A DNA stretch of 64,000 bases from Lachnospiraceae bacterium (GCA_017468395.1 JAFUIR010000021.1:83912-147911), one strand, 5' to 3'; positions 8,264 to 17,575 are shown, numbered from the stretch's first letter. Made by a program: numbers and translations. The notes: a model not told the origin generated them from the letters alone.

Positions 8264-8632
8264 TTATAACTCCTCTATCAACTGCTTGGATAACTCTTTG
8301 ATTTGTTCGATTTTGTTAAGGTTTGCCCCTGCTTTTGGAACATTTGATTTTTCCTCTCCAAGTTCACATGCCAACTTGTGAATCTCACCGGCCGTTTTCT
8401 TCGTTTCCTGAAAGCGTTCCAGCAAATGAAGTTTTTCCTCGTACTCCTGTAAAATCCGGTCGCATCTTTTTATCAAATCATGGACACCCTGTCTGCTGAT
8501 GCCTGCCTCCTGCGCTATTTCGCTTAAGGACAAATCATTGTAAACAGCGTCTTCATAAATCTTTCTCTGATGCTCCGTAAGCAGTTCGCCGTAAAAATCA
8601 TACAGCAGTCCCTGTTCAAAAATCTTTTCCAT
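8264..8632 (-). CDS. ylxM: YlxM family DNA-binding protein, putative SRP-associated helix-turn-helix protein
   Basis: The product is 122 residues from the ATG at 8632, which has AAAGGTGG upstream; a more upstream in-frame start gives an unlikely 16-residue extension lying across the promoter. The helix-turn-helix sequence LSLSEIAQEAGISRQGVHDLIKR resembles sigma-70 region 4, as in all YlxM proteins, followed by a helical C-terminus. YlxM is almost always encoded with ffh, is reported to bind SRP in some species, and may regulate it. It is the first gene of its transcript, downstream of a strong promoter. Confidence 0.93.
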   Translation of the reverse strand: MEKIFEQGLLYDFYGELLTEHQRKIYEDAVYNDLSLSEIAQEAGISRQGVHDLIKRCDRILQEYEEKLHLLERFQETKKTAGEIHKLACELGEEKSNVPKAGANLNKIEQIKELSKQLIEEL

Positions 8633-8651
8633 ATCTGTTACCACCTTTAGC

Positions 8652-8680
8652 ATCATACACGAAAAGAAATAAGGTGTCAA
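8652..8680 (-). promoter_or_regulatory. Strong sigma-A type promoter for ylxM-ffh-rpsP-khpA
   Basis: On the minus strand: TTGACA, 17-bp spacer, TATGAT. The -35 hexamer lies in the 3' arm of the terminator hairpin of the upstream yitT gene. Confidence 0.85.
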
Positions 8681-8700
8681 GTATTTTTTCTTGACACCTT
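8671..8700 (-). terminator. Rho-independent terminator of yitT, overlapping the ylxM promoter
   Basis: An 11-bp perfect stem (AAGGTGTCAAG with its complement), 8-base A-rich loop, then ATTTCTTTT on the minus strand. It lies 9 bases after the yitT stop codon. The 3' arm contains the TTGACA -35 box of the next promoter. Confidence 0.8.
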
Positions 8701-8709
8701 ACATATTTC

Positions 8710-9573
8710 CTACAACTTCTCGCTGAAATAACTCTTGTACCCTTCCCCGTAAATTTCGCTGGCACTGCTGACAATCATAAATGCCATAGGGTCTTCCTCT
8801 TTCACGATGCTCTCCGCTTTATGATAAACCTGTTTTTTTATGACACACATAATGACCTTCTTTTCCTTGCCGCTGTATGCACCGTATCCCTGCATATGGG
8901 TCACCCCAAGGTCCAATTCTTCCAGAAATCTTGCAGTCAGTTCTTCCGATTTATCACTGATAATATAAAGCAGTTTTGCTCCGTCCTTTCCGTAAAGCAC
9001 CAAATCAAGGACTTTGGATGTGACAAGTACGGAAAGCCCCGCATACAAAGCCCTGTCTATATCCTTAAACACCAAAATGGAGCATACAATAATCGTACAG
9101 TCTATGATGAGAAATAACGCGCCTGTTTTCAAATGCGGAAAACGAAGCCGGAGCAACTTGATAATAATATCTGTTCCTCCCGTGGTCGCGCCCCGCTTAA
9201 ATACTGTTCCGATGGAAACCGCAACCAATGCCCCGCCAACCGCAGCCGCCAAAAAAGGTTCTTCGGTCAAAGGACCGTATGCTGCAAAAATATTAGTAAA
9301 AACAGAAACAAGTAAAATACAGTAAATGGTGGATACCAAAAAACGAAAACCAAATTTCCACAAGCCCAGCATCAAAATGGGAATATTAAAAAGCAAAAAC
9401 AATGTACCTGTTTCTACCGGAATCACACGGCTTAAAATGATGGATATACCCGAAACTCCGCCGGGTGCCAAATTATTGGGGTCTAAAAGCAGACTGATTG
9501 CCGCTGCATAACAGATGGCCGCCAGTGCAATTATCAAATAATCCATGACTTTCTTTTTCCAAGTTTTTTTCAT
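8710..9573 (-). CDS. YitT family integral membrane protein (DUF161/DUF2179)
   Basis: A 287-residue membrane protein from the ATG at 9573, which follows GGAAGGAG; the longer frame from 9618 would add 15 residues without a ribosome-binding site. Five or six hydrophobic segments fill residues 10-200, including LIIALAAICYAAAISLLLDPNNLAPGG and a second related glycine-rich motif (KRGATTGGTDIIIKLL). A soluble C-terminal DUF2179 domain follows (VTHMQGYGAYSGKEKKVIMCVIKK). The family is widespread in Firmicutes and the transported substrate, if any, is unknown. It interrupts the usual ftsY-ylxM link. Confidence 0.9.
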   Translation of the reverse strand: MKKTWKKKVMDYLIIALAAICYAAAISLLLDPNNLAPGGVSGISIILSRVIPVETGTLFLLFNIPILMLGLWKFGFRFLVSTIYCILLVSVFTNIFAAYGPLTEEPFLAAAVGGALVAVSIGTVFKRGATTGGTDIIIKLLRLRFPHLKTGALFLIIDCTIIVCSILVFKDIDRALYAGLSVLVTSKVLDLVLYGKDGAKLLYIISDKSEELTARFLEELDLGVTHMQGYGAYSGKEKKVIMCVIKKQVYHKAESIVKEEDPMAFMIVSSASEIYGEGYKSYFSEKL

Positions 9574-9604
9574 AAGCACTCCTTCCCGAAAAATGATATT
9601 TTCG

Positions 9605-9638
9605 AAAAAAATCCGCATATATAATATATGCGGATTTT
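9605..9638 (-). terminator. Rho-independent terminator after ilvA
   Basis: A 14-bp perfect stem (AAAATCCGCATATA with its complement) with a 3-base loop, ending in a run of seven T on the minus strand. It separates the ftsY-ilvA transcript from yitT. The stem is AT-rich near the loop. Confidence 0.8.
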
Positions 9639-9673
9639 ATCAGCGTTATCCTTTTAAGAAATAACACTTCTTT

Positions 9674-10885
9674 TTAAATGTTTGTGGCTTTCAGTTTGGG
9701 CTGATAACCTTCTTTTTCCAAAGCAGACATAATCTGTGCCTTGTGGTCTGTGCCAAAAGCCTCCATGGTGATACGCAGTTCCACTGCTGCACTTCTGTTT
9801 GTGGATACAAACTGGTTGTGCTCCAGTTTAATAACATTACCGCTTTCTTTTGCAATAATACCGGAAACTCTGCAAAGTTCGCCGGGCTTATCGGGAAGCA
9901 GCACGGAAACCGTGAAAATTCTGTCTCTGAAAATCAGTCCCTGCTGTACAACGGAAGACATGGTGATAATATCCATATTACCGCCGCTTAAAATAGAAAC
10001 AATCTTTTTGCCTTTTACATCTAAATGTTTTAGTGCTGCCACCGTAAGAAGACCGGAGTTTTCCACTACCATTTTATGATTTTCCACCATATCAAGGAAG
10101 GAAACTACCAACTCCTTATCATCCACGGTAATAATATCATCCAGATTTTCCTGAATGTAAGGAAACAACTTAGAACCCGGAGTTTTTACAGCCGTACCAT
10201 CCGCAATGGTGCTTACAGCGGGCAGTGTTACCACTTTTCCCTGACGGATAGATTCCTGCATACAGTTTGCACCTGCGGGTTCCACACCGATTACTTTAAT
10301 ATTGGGATTCAGCATTTTGGCCAGTGTGGAAACACCTGTTGCCAGGCCGCCGCCACCGATTGGTACCAATATATAATCCACCAAAGGAAGTTCTTTAAAA
10401 ATCTCCATAGCAATGGTTCCCTGTCCGGTAGCCACTGTCAAATCATCAAAAGGATGAATAAAGGTATATCCGTTCTCCTTCGCCAATTCCAACGCCTTTG
10501 CACAAGCCTCGTCATAGACATCGCCGTAAAGAACTACCTGTGCTCCGTAACTTTTTGTGCGGTTTACTTTCATAAGTGGTGTACCGGTAGGCATAACGAT
10601 GGTTGCCTTAGCACCGTAGCATTTTGCCGCATAAGCAACGCCCTGGGCATGGTTTCCTGCCGATGCGGTAATGAGACCTTTTTGTCTCTCTTCATCGGAA
10701 AGTGTGCTCATTTTGTAATAGGCACCGCGCACCTTATAAGCACCGGTAAACTGCATGTTTTCCGGTTTCAAAAAGACTCTGTTTCCGGTCTGCTGGCTTA
10801 AATAGTCACTAAAAATCAACTTCGTCTCTAAGGTTACTCTTTTCACCACCTCTGAAGCTTCTTCAAATTTCTCTAAAGATAACAT
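9674..10885 (-). CDS. ilvA: Threonine ammonia-lyase (threonine dehydratase)
   Basis: A PLP enzyme converting threonine to 2-oxobutanoate and ammonia, the first step toward isoleucine or a catabolic step. The 403 residues show the PLP lysine in FTGAYKVRGAYYK, the substrate loop TASAGNHAQG and the phosphate-binding GGGGLATG. A single C-terminal ACT domain (about 328-403, FTVSVLLPDKPGELCRVSGII) suggests allosteric control by an amino acid. The length fits the shorter ilvA/tdcB group with one ACT domain, so a catabolic role is possible. It follows ftsY by 22 bases and is probably co-transcribed, an unexpected neighbour for SRP genes. Confidence 0.92.
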   Translation of the reverse strand: MLSLEKFEEASEVVKRVTLETKLIFSDYLSQQTGNRVFLKPENMQFTGAYKVRGAYYKMSTLSDEERQKGLITASAGNHAQGVAYAAKCYGAKATIVMPTGTPLMKVNRTKSYGAQVVLYGDVYDEACAKALELAKENGYTFIHPFDDLTVATGQGTIAMEIFKELPLVDYILVPIGGGGLATGVSTLAKMLNPNIKVIGVEPAGANCMQESIRQGKVVTLPAVSTIADGTAVKTPGSKLFPYIQENLDDIITVDDKELVVSFLDMVENHKMVVENSGLLTVAALKHLDVKGKKIVSILSGGNMDIITMSSVVQQGLIFRDRIFTVSVLLPDKPGELCRVSGIIAKESGNVIKLEHNQFVSTNRSAAVELRITMEAFGTDHKAQIMSALEKEGYQPKLKATNI

Positions 10886-10907
10886 TTCCTTATAGTTCCT
10901 TCCCTGA

Positions 10908-11840
10908 TTATTCCTTTACATCAAACAAAGCGTTTACAAATTCGTCCGAGTTAAACTTTTGTAAATCTTCAATGGTCTCACCCACACCGATAAACTTCAC
11001 CGGCACATGGAGTTCGGACTGAATCGCCACTGCAATACCGCCCTTTGCCGTTCCGTCCATCTTGGTCAGAATAATACCCGTAAGATCCGCCACTTCCCCA
11101 AATTCTCTTGCCTGGGCAAGGGCATTTTGTCCTGTAGTACCGTCCAGAACAATGAGATTTTCCCTGTGGGCATTAGGGAATTCCCTGTCAATAATACGGT
11201 TCATCTTTTTCAACTCTTCCATAAGATTTTTCTTATTGTGAAGACGTCCCGCAGTATCACACAAAAGCACATCGCAGTTTCTTGCTTTTGCGGCACTTAC
11301 GGCATCAAATACCACACTGGCAGGGTCAGAACCTTCTTTGGCACTGATAATTTCAACGCCGGCTCTGTGCGCCCACTCTGTAAGTTGTTCTGCAGCCGCT
11401 GCGCGGAAAGTATCCGCCGCCGCAATAAGCACCTTCCGGCCCTGGTCTTTTAATTTGCCTGCCAGTTTGCCAACGGAGGTGGTTTTGCCTACACCGTTTA
11501 CACCGATTACCAAAATCACAGACTGCTTGTTTTCAAATTCATAAGCAGTTTCTCCTACCTGCATTTGTTCTTTGATACTGTCAATCAGCAGTTGTTTACA
11601 ATCTGCGGGCTCTTTTATGTGTTTTTCCTTTACCTGTGTCTTCAAGCGGCTGATAATCTCACTGGTGGCTTTCACACCGATATCACCCATAATCAGGATT
11701 TCTTCCAATTCCTCATAAAAATCATCATCAATGGATGAAAATCCGCTAAACACATTGTCAATCCCTTTGACAATATTGTCTCTGGTCTTGCTTAAACCAG
11801 CCTTTAACCGGGAAAAAAAGCCTTTCTTTTCCTCGCTCAT
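10908..11840 (-). CDS. ftsY: Signal recognition particle receptor FtsY
   Basis: FtsY is the membrane-associated GTPase receptor for SRP. The 310 residues have a short basic/amphipathic N-terminus (KKGFFSRLKAGLSKTRDNIVKG), an NG domain with P-loop GVNGVGKTTSVGKLAG, DTAGRLHNKKNLMEEL and TKMDGTAKGG. The long acidic A domain of the E. coli protein is absent, as usual in Firmicutes. It follows smc by 18 bases, in the conserved rnc-smc-ftsY order. Confidence 0.97.
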   Translation of the reverse strand: MSEEKKGFFSRLKAGLSKTRDNIVKGIDNVFSGFSSIDDDFYEELEEILIMGDIGVKATSEIISRLKTQVKEKHIKEPADCKQLLIDSIKEQMQVGETAYEFENKQSVILVIGVNGVGKTTSVGKLAGKLKDQGRKVLIAAADTFRAAAAEQLTEWAHRAGVEIISAKEGSDPASVVFDAVSAAKARNCDVLLCDTAGRLHNKKNLMEELKKMNRIIDREFPNAHRENLIVLDGTTGQNALAQAREFGEVADLTGIILTKMDGTAKGGIAVAIQSELHVPVKFIGVGETIEDLQKFNSDEFVNALFDVKE

Positions 11841-11858
11841 GGAAAATCCTCCTAAAAT

Positions 11859-14800
11859 TTAGTCAGTCAGGTCTTTGTCAATCAAGTTGACACTTACCAA
11901 TGTTGACACACCCTTTTCCTGCATGGTAATACCATACAGGCGGTCTGCTCTTTCCATCGTTCCGCGTCTGTGGGTAATTACAATAAACTGGGTATTCTTG
12001 GTCAATTTATGTAAGTAACTTGCAAATCTGGTAACGTTGTTTTCATCCAGCGCTGCCTCAATCTCGTCAAGAAGACAGAATGGTGACGGCTTTAAGTTCT
12101 GGATTGCAAAGAGCAGGGAAATCGCCGTAAGGGCTTTCTCGCCACCGGAAAGCTGCATCATATTCTGCAATTTCTTTCCGGGGGGCTGTGCAATAATCCG
12201 GATGCCTGCCTCCAGGATATCCTCATCCTCCATCAGTTCCAGCGTACCTTTACCACCGCCGAACAATTCCTTAAATACCTTGTCAAATTCACGGTTTATT
12301 TCCGCAAATTTATCGTGGAACTGTTTACGCATGGCAGTATCCAATTCCTCAATAATGCCTTGCAGCGTCTTTTCTGCTTCCACAAGGTCATCGTGCTGGG
12401 TCTTTAAGAATGTGTATCTTTCCATCAGGTTTTTGTAATCTTCAATGGCATTGACGTTTACATCACCTAACTTTTTGATTTGGTCTTTTAAGGAAGAAAT
12501 CTCTTTTTTCATGGCAGATAAATCCGTCATCTCTTCATCACGGATAGATGCTGCGTCGGAAAGGGTAATCTCATATTCATCCCACATGTAATTAATCTGG
12601 TTTTCAATGGACTCTTCCAATTTTTCTTGCTGGGTATTCAAACGGTAAACTTCTTTATCCAGTCCTGTCATGCGCTCGGACATTTCTTCTCTGGATTTAA
12701 AGAAATTTTTCTGTTTTGCAGAAAGTTCTTCCTTGCGGGTAATATCGTTTTTCAGTTTCTGCTCCGCTTCACTCTGGGATGTATGGGACAAAGCAATAGT
12801 CTTTTCAATTTCTAAGATATTGTGTTCTTTGTATGCAACAGTTTCCCTGCTGTCTTTCAGACTATCTTCAATTTCTGTAAGTTCGCTGACCAGACGGGCA
12901 ATCTCGCCGTCAATACGGTCCACGTTCTGCTGGTGGAAACCTTGGGTCTGGAGCATTTTCTCCACTTTGACATCCCACTCAGAAACTTTGGCAGCCGCCT
13001 CTGTTTCTTCCCCGCGTTTTTCCTCCAATTCCTTCTGGAACTGAGATATTTGTACTTCTGTATTTTTCTCTACTTCCTCGGAAATGGAAAGTTCTTTCTG
13101 AATCTCGTCCTTGCTTGCCTTAATCTCCAGAATCTGCTTTTCAATTTCCTGTGATTCTTTCTTCAAGGAGTCGAAACCTTCTTCCGTTTCTTCTTTTCTT
13201 TCCTTGGCAGCAGTGACATTCATGCGTGCAGTGTTCTGCTCAATAAATTTACGCTGGATATCGCCTTTTAACGTTTCCAATTCCAAACGCATTTTATTTC
13301 TGCGCTCTTTGGTATCTTCTATCTCTTTATTTAAATTATCAATGGTGCGCAAAAGATCTTTTACTTTCTTTTCCAGTTCTTCCATCTCACGGCGTCTGCC
13401 CAGCAGATTGCTGTTATTTTTAAAGGCACCACCGCTGATAGCACCGCCGGGAACAAGCAGTTCTCCTTCCAAAGTAACCATACGGATGCCGTACTCGTAC
13501 TTTCTGGCAATTTTTACCGCATTGTCCACGTTATCTACTACCAAAATACGGCCAAGCATTGCTTTTGCCACATTTTTGTACTTATCTTCGATTTGCACCA
13601 GTTCATCCGCCATGCCCAAAGCGCCTTTTTCTTCCAAAGATTCCGGCTGCTTAAACTCCTGGGGATTGGTAATGCTGGTCAGAGGCAGGAATGTTGCTCT
13701 TCCCAGTTTATTGGTCTTTAAGAAACCAATCATTTCCTTTGCGGTTTCTTCCGTATCCGTAACAATGTTCTGGATATTACCGCCAAGCGCGGTCTCAATA
13801 GCGGTTTCGTACTTCTTGTCTACTTTGATAATGTCCGCAACAACACCGATAATGCCTTTTACCTTGTCTTTCTGCTCCATTACCTTTTTGACACTGCCGC
13901 CATAACCTTCATAGCGCTCTGTCAGGTTGGAGAGAGCCTCCAGTTTGGATTTTTCCTGATGATACAATTCCTGTGACATGCGCAGTTTCTTATCTTTTTC
14001 GGATAAACCTTCACGGATATTGCCAAGTTCCAGTTCCATGCCCGCTGCTTTTTCGTTCATGGTGCCGAGTACTGCCGTTACTTCTTCAAATTCTTTTTGC
14101 AGTTTCTTTAAATTTTCTTCCTGTAAAGCCTCATCGGATTTTACACGGAGCAAACGGGAATTCAGTTCCGCTTTGCGGATGCTGATTTGTTCCATCATGG
14201 TATCATAACGGCCCATTTTGGACTTAATGGTTGCGCGCTGGTTCAATTCACCGATAATGGTGTTTTTACCGCTCTCAATGTCGTCATTTAACTGTGCAAT
14301 ACGGTTTTGAACCGCAAGAAGCATTTCCTTCACTTCATCGCGGGTGGCAACAATCCGGTTTACCTGCTCGTCAATAACACTCTTCTCCTGAAGAATGTCC
14401 TTCTTTTCCATATTTTTTTCGTCAATCTGTTCCTGTACAGTTTTCTGCCTGTTCTGCAAGTGCGCATCGTTACTTCTTGCGGAGTTAATCTGCTCTTTTA
14501 AGACATTGATTTCGCCTTCCAGTTTTCCGCGAAGCACACTGGTATCCGTAAGGGAAGTTCTTGCCTGTTCGATAGCCTCATCCAGACTTTCGATTTCCGC
14601 CTCAACTCGCTCGTATTCTTCTTTGATTTTTTCGTACTGTTCGGTTGTCTCGTTCAAATCTTTGCTTGCCAGTTCATATTTTTCCTCTATGGACTGCAAC
14701 TGTTCTTTCAAACGGTTGTTTTCAAGCAAAAATACATTAACATCCAGTTTTTTTAACTCTTCTTTCTTTTTCAGGTAAACTTTTGCCACTTCGGACTGTT

Positions 14801-15419
14801 TCTCCAAAGGACCAACCTGTTTTTCCAATTCAGAAAGAATATCTTTCACACGCACAAGATTTTGCTGTTCATCTTCCAGTTTCTTCTGCGCTGCATATTT
14901 TCTGCGTTTAAATTTCACGATACCTGCCGCTTCATCAAAAAGTTCACGGCGTTCCTCCGGCTTACCGCTGAGGATTTTATCAATCTGTCCCTGACCGATA
15001 ATAGAGTATCCTTCTTTACCGATACCGGTATCGTAAAACAGTTCATTTACATCTTTCAGACGGCAAACAGAACCATTAATCAGATATTCACTTTCACCGG
15101 AACGGTAAATTCTTCTGGCAACAGTGACTTCATCATAATCAATGGCAAGTTGATGGTCTGAATTATCCAAGGTAATGGCAACAAAGGCGTAACTTAAGGG
15201 TTTTCTCGCTTCTGTACCGGAAAAAATGACATCCTGCATAGAGGCACCTCGAAGCTGCTTAATACGCTGCTCGCCAAGCACCCATCTTACCGCATCCGCC
15301 ACATTACTTTTTCCGCTGCCGTTAGGTCCTACAATTCCTGTAATACCATTATGAAATTGAAATGTAAGTTTGTTTGCAAAGGATTTAAACCCACAAATCT
15401 CAATACTTTTTAAATACAT
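11859..15419 (-). CDS. smc: Chromosome segregation protein SMC
   Basis: SMC is the ATPase of the condensin-like complex that compacts and segregates the chromosome with ScpA and ScpB. The 1186-residue protein has the Walker A motif GPNGSGKSNVADAVRWVLGEQ at 32-52, a long coiled coil, a globular hinge at about 505-680 (GYGGSVKKVMEQKDKVKG to PGGAISGGAFKNNSNLLGRR), the return coiled coil, the signature LSGGEKALTAISLLFAI and Walker B CLLDEIEAALDENN near the C-terminus. The length is typical. It lies between rnc and ftsY. The scpAB genes are not in the window. Confidence 0.98.
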   Translation of the reverse strand: MYLKSIEICGFKSFANKLTFQFHNGITGIVGPNGSGKSNVADAVRWVLGEQRIKQLRGASMQDVIFSGTEARKPLSYAFVAITLDNSDHQLAIDYDEVTVARRIYRSGESEYLINGSVCRLKDVNELFYDTGIGKEGYSIIGQGQIDKILSGKPEERRELFDEAAGIVKFKRRKYAAQKKLEDEQQNLVRVKDILSELEKQVGPLEKQSEVAKVYLKKKEELKKLDVNVFLLENNRLKEQLQSIEEKYELASKDLNETTEQYEKIKEEYERVEAEIESLDEAIEQARTSLTDTSVLRGKLEGEINVLKEQINSARSNDAHLQNRQKTVQEQIDEKNMEKKDILQEKSVIDEQVNRIVATRDEVKEMLLAVQNRIAQLNDDIESGKNTIIGELNQRATIKSKMGRYDTMMEQISIRKAELNSRLLRVKSDEALQEENLKKLQKEFEEVTAVLGTMNEKAAGMELELGNIREGLSEKDKKLRMSQELYHQEKSKLEALSNLTERYEGYGGSVKKVMEQKDKVKGIIGVVADIIKVDKKYETAIETALGGNIQNIVTDTEETAKEMIGFLKTNKLGRATFLPLTSITNPQEFKQPESLEEKGALGMADELVQIEDKYKNVAKAMLGRILVVDNVDNAVKIARKYEYGIRMVTLEGELLVPGGAISGGAFKNNSNLLGRRREMEELEKKVKDLLRTIDNLNKEIEDTKERRNKMRLELETLKGDIQRKFIEQNTARMNVTAAKERKEETEEGFDSLKKESQEIEKQILEIKASKDEIQKELSISEEVEKNTEVQISQFQKELEEKRGEETEAAAKVSEWDVKVEKMLQTQGFHQQNVDRIDGEIARLVSELTEIEDSLKDSRETVAYKEHNILEIEKTIALSHTSQSEAEQKLKNDITRKEELSAKQKNFFKSREEMSERMTGLDKEVYRLNTQQEKLEESIENQINYMWDEYEITLSDAASIRDEEMTDLSAMKKEISSLKDQIKKLGDVNVNAIEDYKNLMERYTFLKTQHDDLVEAEKTLQGIIEELDTAMRKQFHDKFAEINREFDKVFKELFGGGKGTLELMEDEDILEAGIRIIAQPPGKKLQNMMQLSGGEKALTAISLLFAIQNLKPSPFCLLDEIEAALDENNVTRFASYLHKLTKNTQFIVITHRRGTMERADRLYGITMQEKGVSTLVSVNLIDKDLTD

Positions 15420-15434
15420 ATGCGTTCCCCAAAA

Positions 15435-16136
15435 TTATTTCTTTCTCTTGTTTTTTAAAAGTAAAAGTGCCTCGTAAGCGGCATGCTGCTGGGCTGATTT
15501 TTTATTTTTTCCATAGCCTCTGCCCAAAACTTTGCCATCCATATGCACTTCCACAACAAATTCTTTTTCGTGTTCCGGTCCGTTTTCACTGACCAATTCA
15601 TAACAAATTTCTGCCTTTAGTTCCTTTTGTGCCAATTCCTGCAAGGTTGTCTTGCTGTCAAAAAACAACTGCTTATCTTCCAAGTCGGACAAAATAAACC
15701 GGTAAATAAATTCCTTAGCCTTACCGATTCCGCCATCCAGATATATGGCACCTATCAGCGCCTCCATGGCATCGGACGTAATGGAATCCCTGTCTCTGCC
15801 GCCGGTACTTTCTTCCCCTTTTCCAAGGAGCATAAATTTCCCAAGTTCCAAGTCTCTGGCACAAAAAGCAAGGGACGGCTCACAAACCATGGCGGCTCTG
15901 GTCTTTGTCAAAGTTCCTTCCGGCTTATCCGGGTACTCGTGATATAAAAAATCACTGGAAATAAGTTCCAAAACTGCATCGCCCAAAAACTCCAAGCGCT
16001 CATAATTTCCCAGTTTATTTATTTTTTGTTCATTTGTAAAAGAACTGTGGGTAACCGCCTGTTTTATCAATGCTTTATTATCAAAAACATAACCGATTCT
16101 TCTTTCCAGTTCTTCCAGTGTATATCCTTGCAGCAT
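15435..16136 (-). CDS. rnc: Ribonuclease III
   Basis: RNase III cuts double-stranded RNA, including rRNA precursors. From the ATG at 16136, preceded by AAAGGTGG, the protein is 233 residues; an upstream start adds nine residues without a better ribosome-binding site. The catalytic signature is NYERLEFLGDAVLEL, with the second metal site in DAMEALIGAIYLDGG. A C-terminal double-stranded RNA-binding domain follows (TTLQELAQKELKAEICYE to KKSAQQHAAYEALLLL). The gene lies between acpP and smc, as in Bacillus. Confidence 0.97.
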   Translation of the reverse strand: MLQGYTLEELERRIGYVFDNKALIKQAVTHSSFTNEQKINKLGNYERLEFLGDAVLELISSDFLYHEYPDKPEGTLTKTRAAMVCEPSLAFCARDLELGKFMLLGKGEESTGGRDRDSITSDAMEALIGAIYLDGGIGKAKEFIYRFILSDLEDKQLFFDSKTTLQELAQKELKAEICYELVSENGPEHEKEFVVEVHMDGKVLGRGYGKNKKSAQQHAAYEALLLLKNKRKK

Positions 16137-16160
16137 GAATCCACCTTTCGCAAAGTTAAA

Positions 16161-16194
16161 CAAAGTATTCCTAAAAGCGATTAGGAATACTTTG
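16161..16194 (-). terminator. Hairpin after acpP, likely partial terminator
   Basis: A 14-bp stem (CAAAGTATTCCTAA with its complement) and 6-base loop, 19 bases past the acpP stop. The following minus-strand sequence, TTTAACTTTG, is only a weak T tract. It may reduce rather than end transcription into rnc-smc-ftsY. Confidence 0.55.
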
Positions 16195-16213
16195 CATTAG
16201 TTTCAGATATCAA

Positions 16214-16444
16214 TTAATTGATTGCACTTTTAATCATTTCCACTGCTTCTTCTACTGTTGAGATTTTCTCTGCTTTCTCAGGTGGAACCTCAATATCGAA
16301 TTCTTCTTCAATTCCCATAACAATCTGGAATACATCTAAAGAATCTGCTCCCAAATCATCTGTAAAAGTTGTCTCCATTGTAATTTCCTGCGGGTCAACG
16401 TTCAGTACATCCGCAATAATCTGTTTCAGTTTTTCAAATTCCAT
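16214..16444 (-). CDS. acpP: Acyl carrier protein
   Basis: ACP carries growing fatty acyl chains on a 4'-phosphopantetheine arm. The 76-residue acidic protein has the modified serine in the DDLGADSLD motif (S37). It lies directly after plsX, which uses acyl-ACP as substrate, and before rnc. Confidence 0.97.
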   Translation of the reverse strand: MEFEKLKQIIADVLNVDPQEITMETTFTDDLGADSLDVFQIVMGIEEEFDIEVPPEKAEKISTVEEAVEMIKSAIN

Positions 16445-16459
16445 AGCCTGATCCTTCCT

Positions 16460-17470
16460 TTAATCCTCTAATGTAATTTTTTCTTTGATTTTATCAGTAA
16501 TCTTCTGTTCTGTAAATGTTACACACTGCAAAATAGAATTTCTGATTTCAATAGCTTTAGAACTTCCGTGGCTCTTTACTACCAGCCCGGAAAGTCCCAG
16601 CATAGGAGCTCCGCCGTATTCATCGGTACTAAAGCCCTTCAAAGTTTTTTTCAGTGCCGGTTTAATCAAAAGTGCACCGATTTTTGTCTTAAGTGAGGAC
16701 ATCAATGTACCCTTAATCTTTTTAAGGAAAACAGCACCTACACCCTCGTACATTTTTAAAACCACATTTCCTACAAAAGCCTCGCAGACAATAACATCTG
16801 CCAAACCTAACGGAATATCCCTGGCTTCCACACTGCCCACAAAATTGATTTCCGGACAGTTTTTGAGTAACGGAAATGTCTCTTTTACCAGTGCATTACC
16901 TTTTTCTTCTTCTGCACCGATATTGACAATTCCTACTCTCGGATTTTTAATACCCATTACATTTTCCATATAAACGGAACCCATTTTAGCAAACTGTACC
17001 AGATGTGAAGGTCTTGCATCTACGTTTGCACCGCAGTCAATCAGCAAAGAAACACCGTTTTCGGTAGGAATCAGGGGTGCCAAAGGCGCTCTTTCCACAC
17101 CTTTGATTCTTCCCACAATGACCTGTCCGCCCACCAATACCGCACCGGTACTTCCTGCGGACACAAAACCGTCACAGGTTCCGTCTTTCACAAGCTGCAT
17201 GGCCTTTACGATAGATGAATCTTTCTTTTTACGGATTGCCATAACCGGCGGCTCCGCTGTCTCAATAATTTCCGTTGCAGGTACGACCGTAACTTGGGCA
17301 GGATTATATGTATATCTTCCCAGTTCTGCTTCCACAGCAGCCTGAATACCTACCAAATATACTTTCACACGTTTATCTGCATTTACAGCTTCCACAGCAC
17401 CTTTTACAATTTCAACCGGCGCATTATCACCGCCCATTGCATCCACTGCAACACGAATCATATCTGACAT
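16460..17470 (-). CDS. plsX: Phosphate acyltransferase PlsX
   Basis: PlsX converts acyl-ACP to acyl-phosphate for PlsY and so starts phospholipid synthesis. The 336 residues begin MIRVAVDAMGGDNAPVEIVKGAV and include SAGSTGAVLVGG, DCGANVDARPSHLVQFA and DEYGGAPMLGLSG. The start has GGAAGG upstream. It begins the plsX-acpP-rnc-smc-ftsY-ilvA transcript behind its own promoter. The fabD/fabG genes often found between plsX and acpP in Bacillus are absent, and no FapR operator could be recognised. Confidence 0.97.
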   Translation of the reverse strand: MSDMIRVAVDAMGGDNAPVEIVKGAVEAVNADKRVKVYLVGIQAAVEAELGRYTYNPAQVTVVPATEIIETAEPPVMAIRKKKDSSIVKAMQLVKDGTCDGFVSAGSTGAVLVGGQVIVGRIKGVERAPLAPLIPTENGVSLLIDCGANVDARPSHLVQFAKMGSVYMENVMGIKNPRVGIVNIGAEEEKGNALVKETFPLLKNCPEINFVGSVEARDIPLGLADVIVCEAFVGNVVLKMYEGVGAVFLKKIKGTLMSSLKTKIGALLIKPALKKTLKGFSTDEYGGAPMLGLSGLVVKSHGSSKAIEIRNSILQCVTFTEQKITDKIKEKITLED

Positions 17471-17531
17471 TTTTCTATCCTTCCCACGAATTTGGGCTTA
17501 TCACACAAATTCATATTAAATATCCTATTTA

Positions 17532-17560
17532 ACTATACTAGACACCTTTGTAAAAATCAA
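17532..17560 (-). promoter_or_regulatory. Sigma-A type promoter for plsX
   Basis: On the minus strand: TTGATT, 17-bp spacer, TATAGT, in the 105-bp gap between the TraX-like gene and plsX. The leader would be about 55 bases. Confidence 0.65.
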
Positions 17561-17575
17561 GACAAAATTGCGTTT

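Noticed and set aside
9605-9640. yitT promoter overlapping the ilvA terminator (TGATAAAAT just upstream of the hairpin)
   Set aside because: An extended -10 is readable but there is no -35, and the start would fall inside the stem; not strong enough to list.
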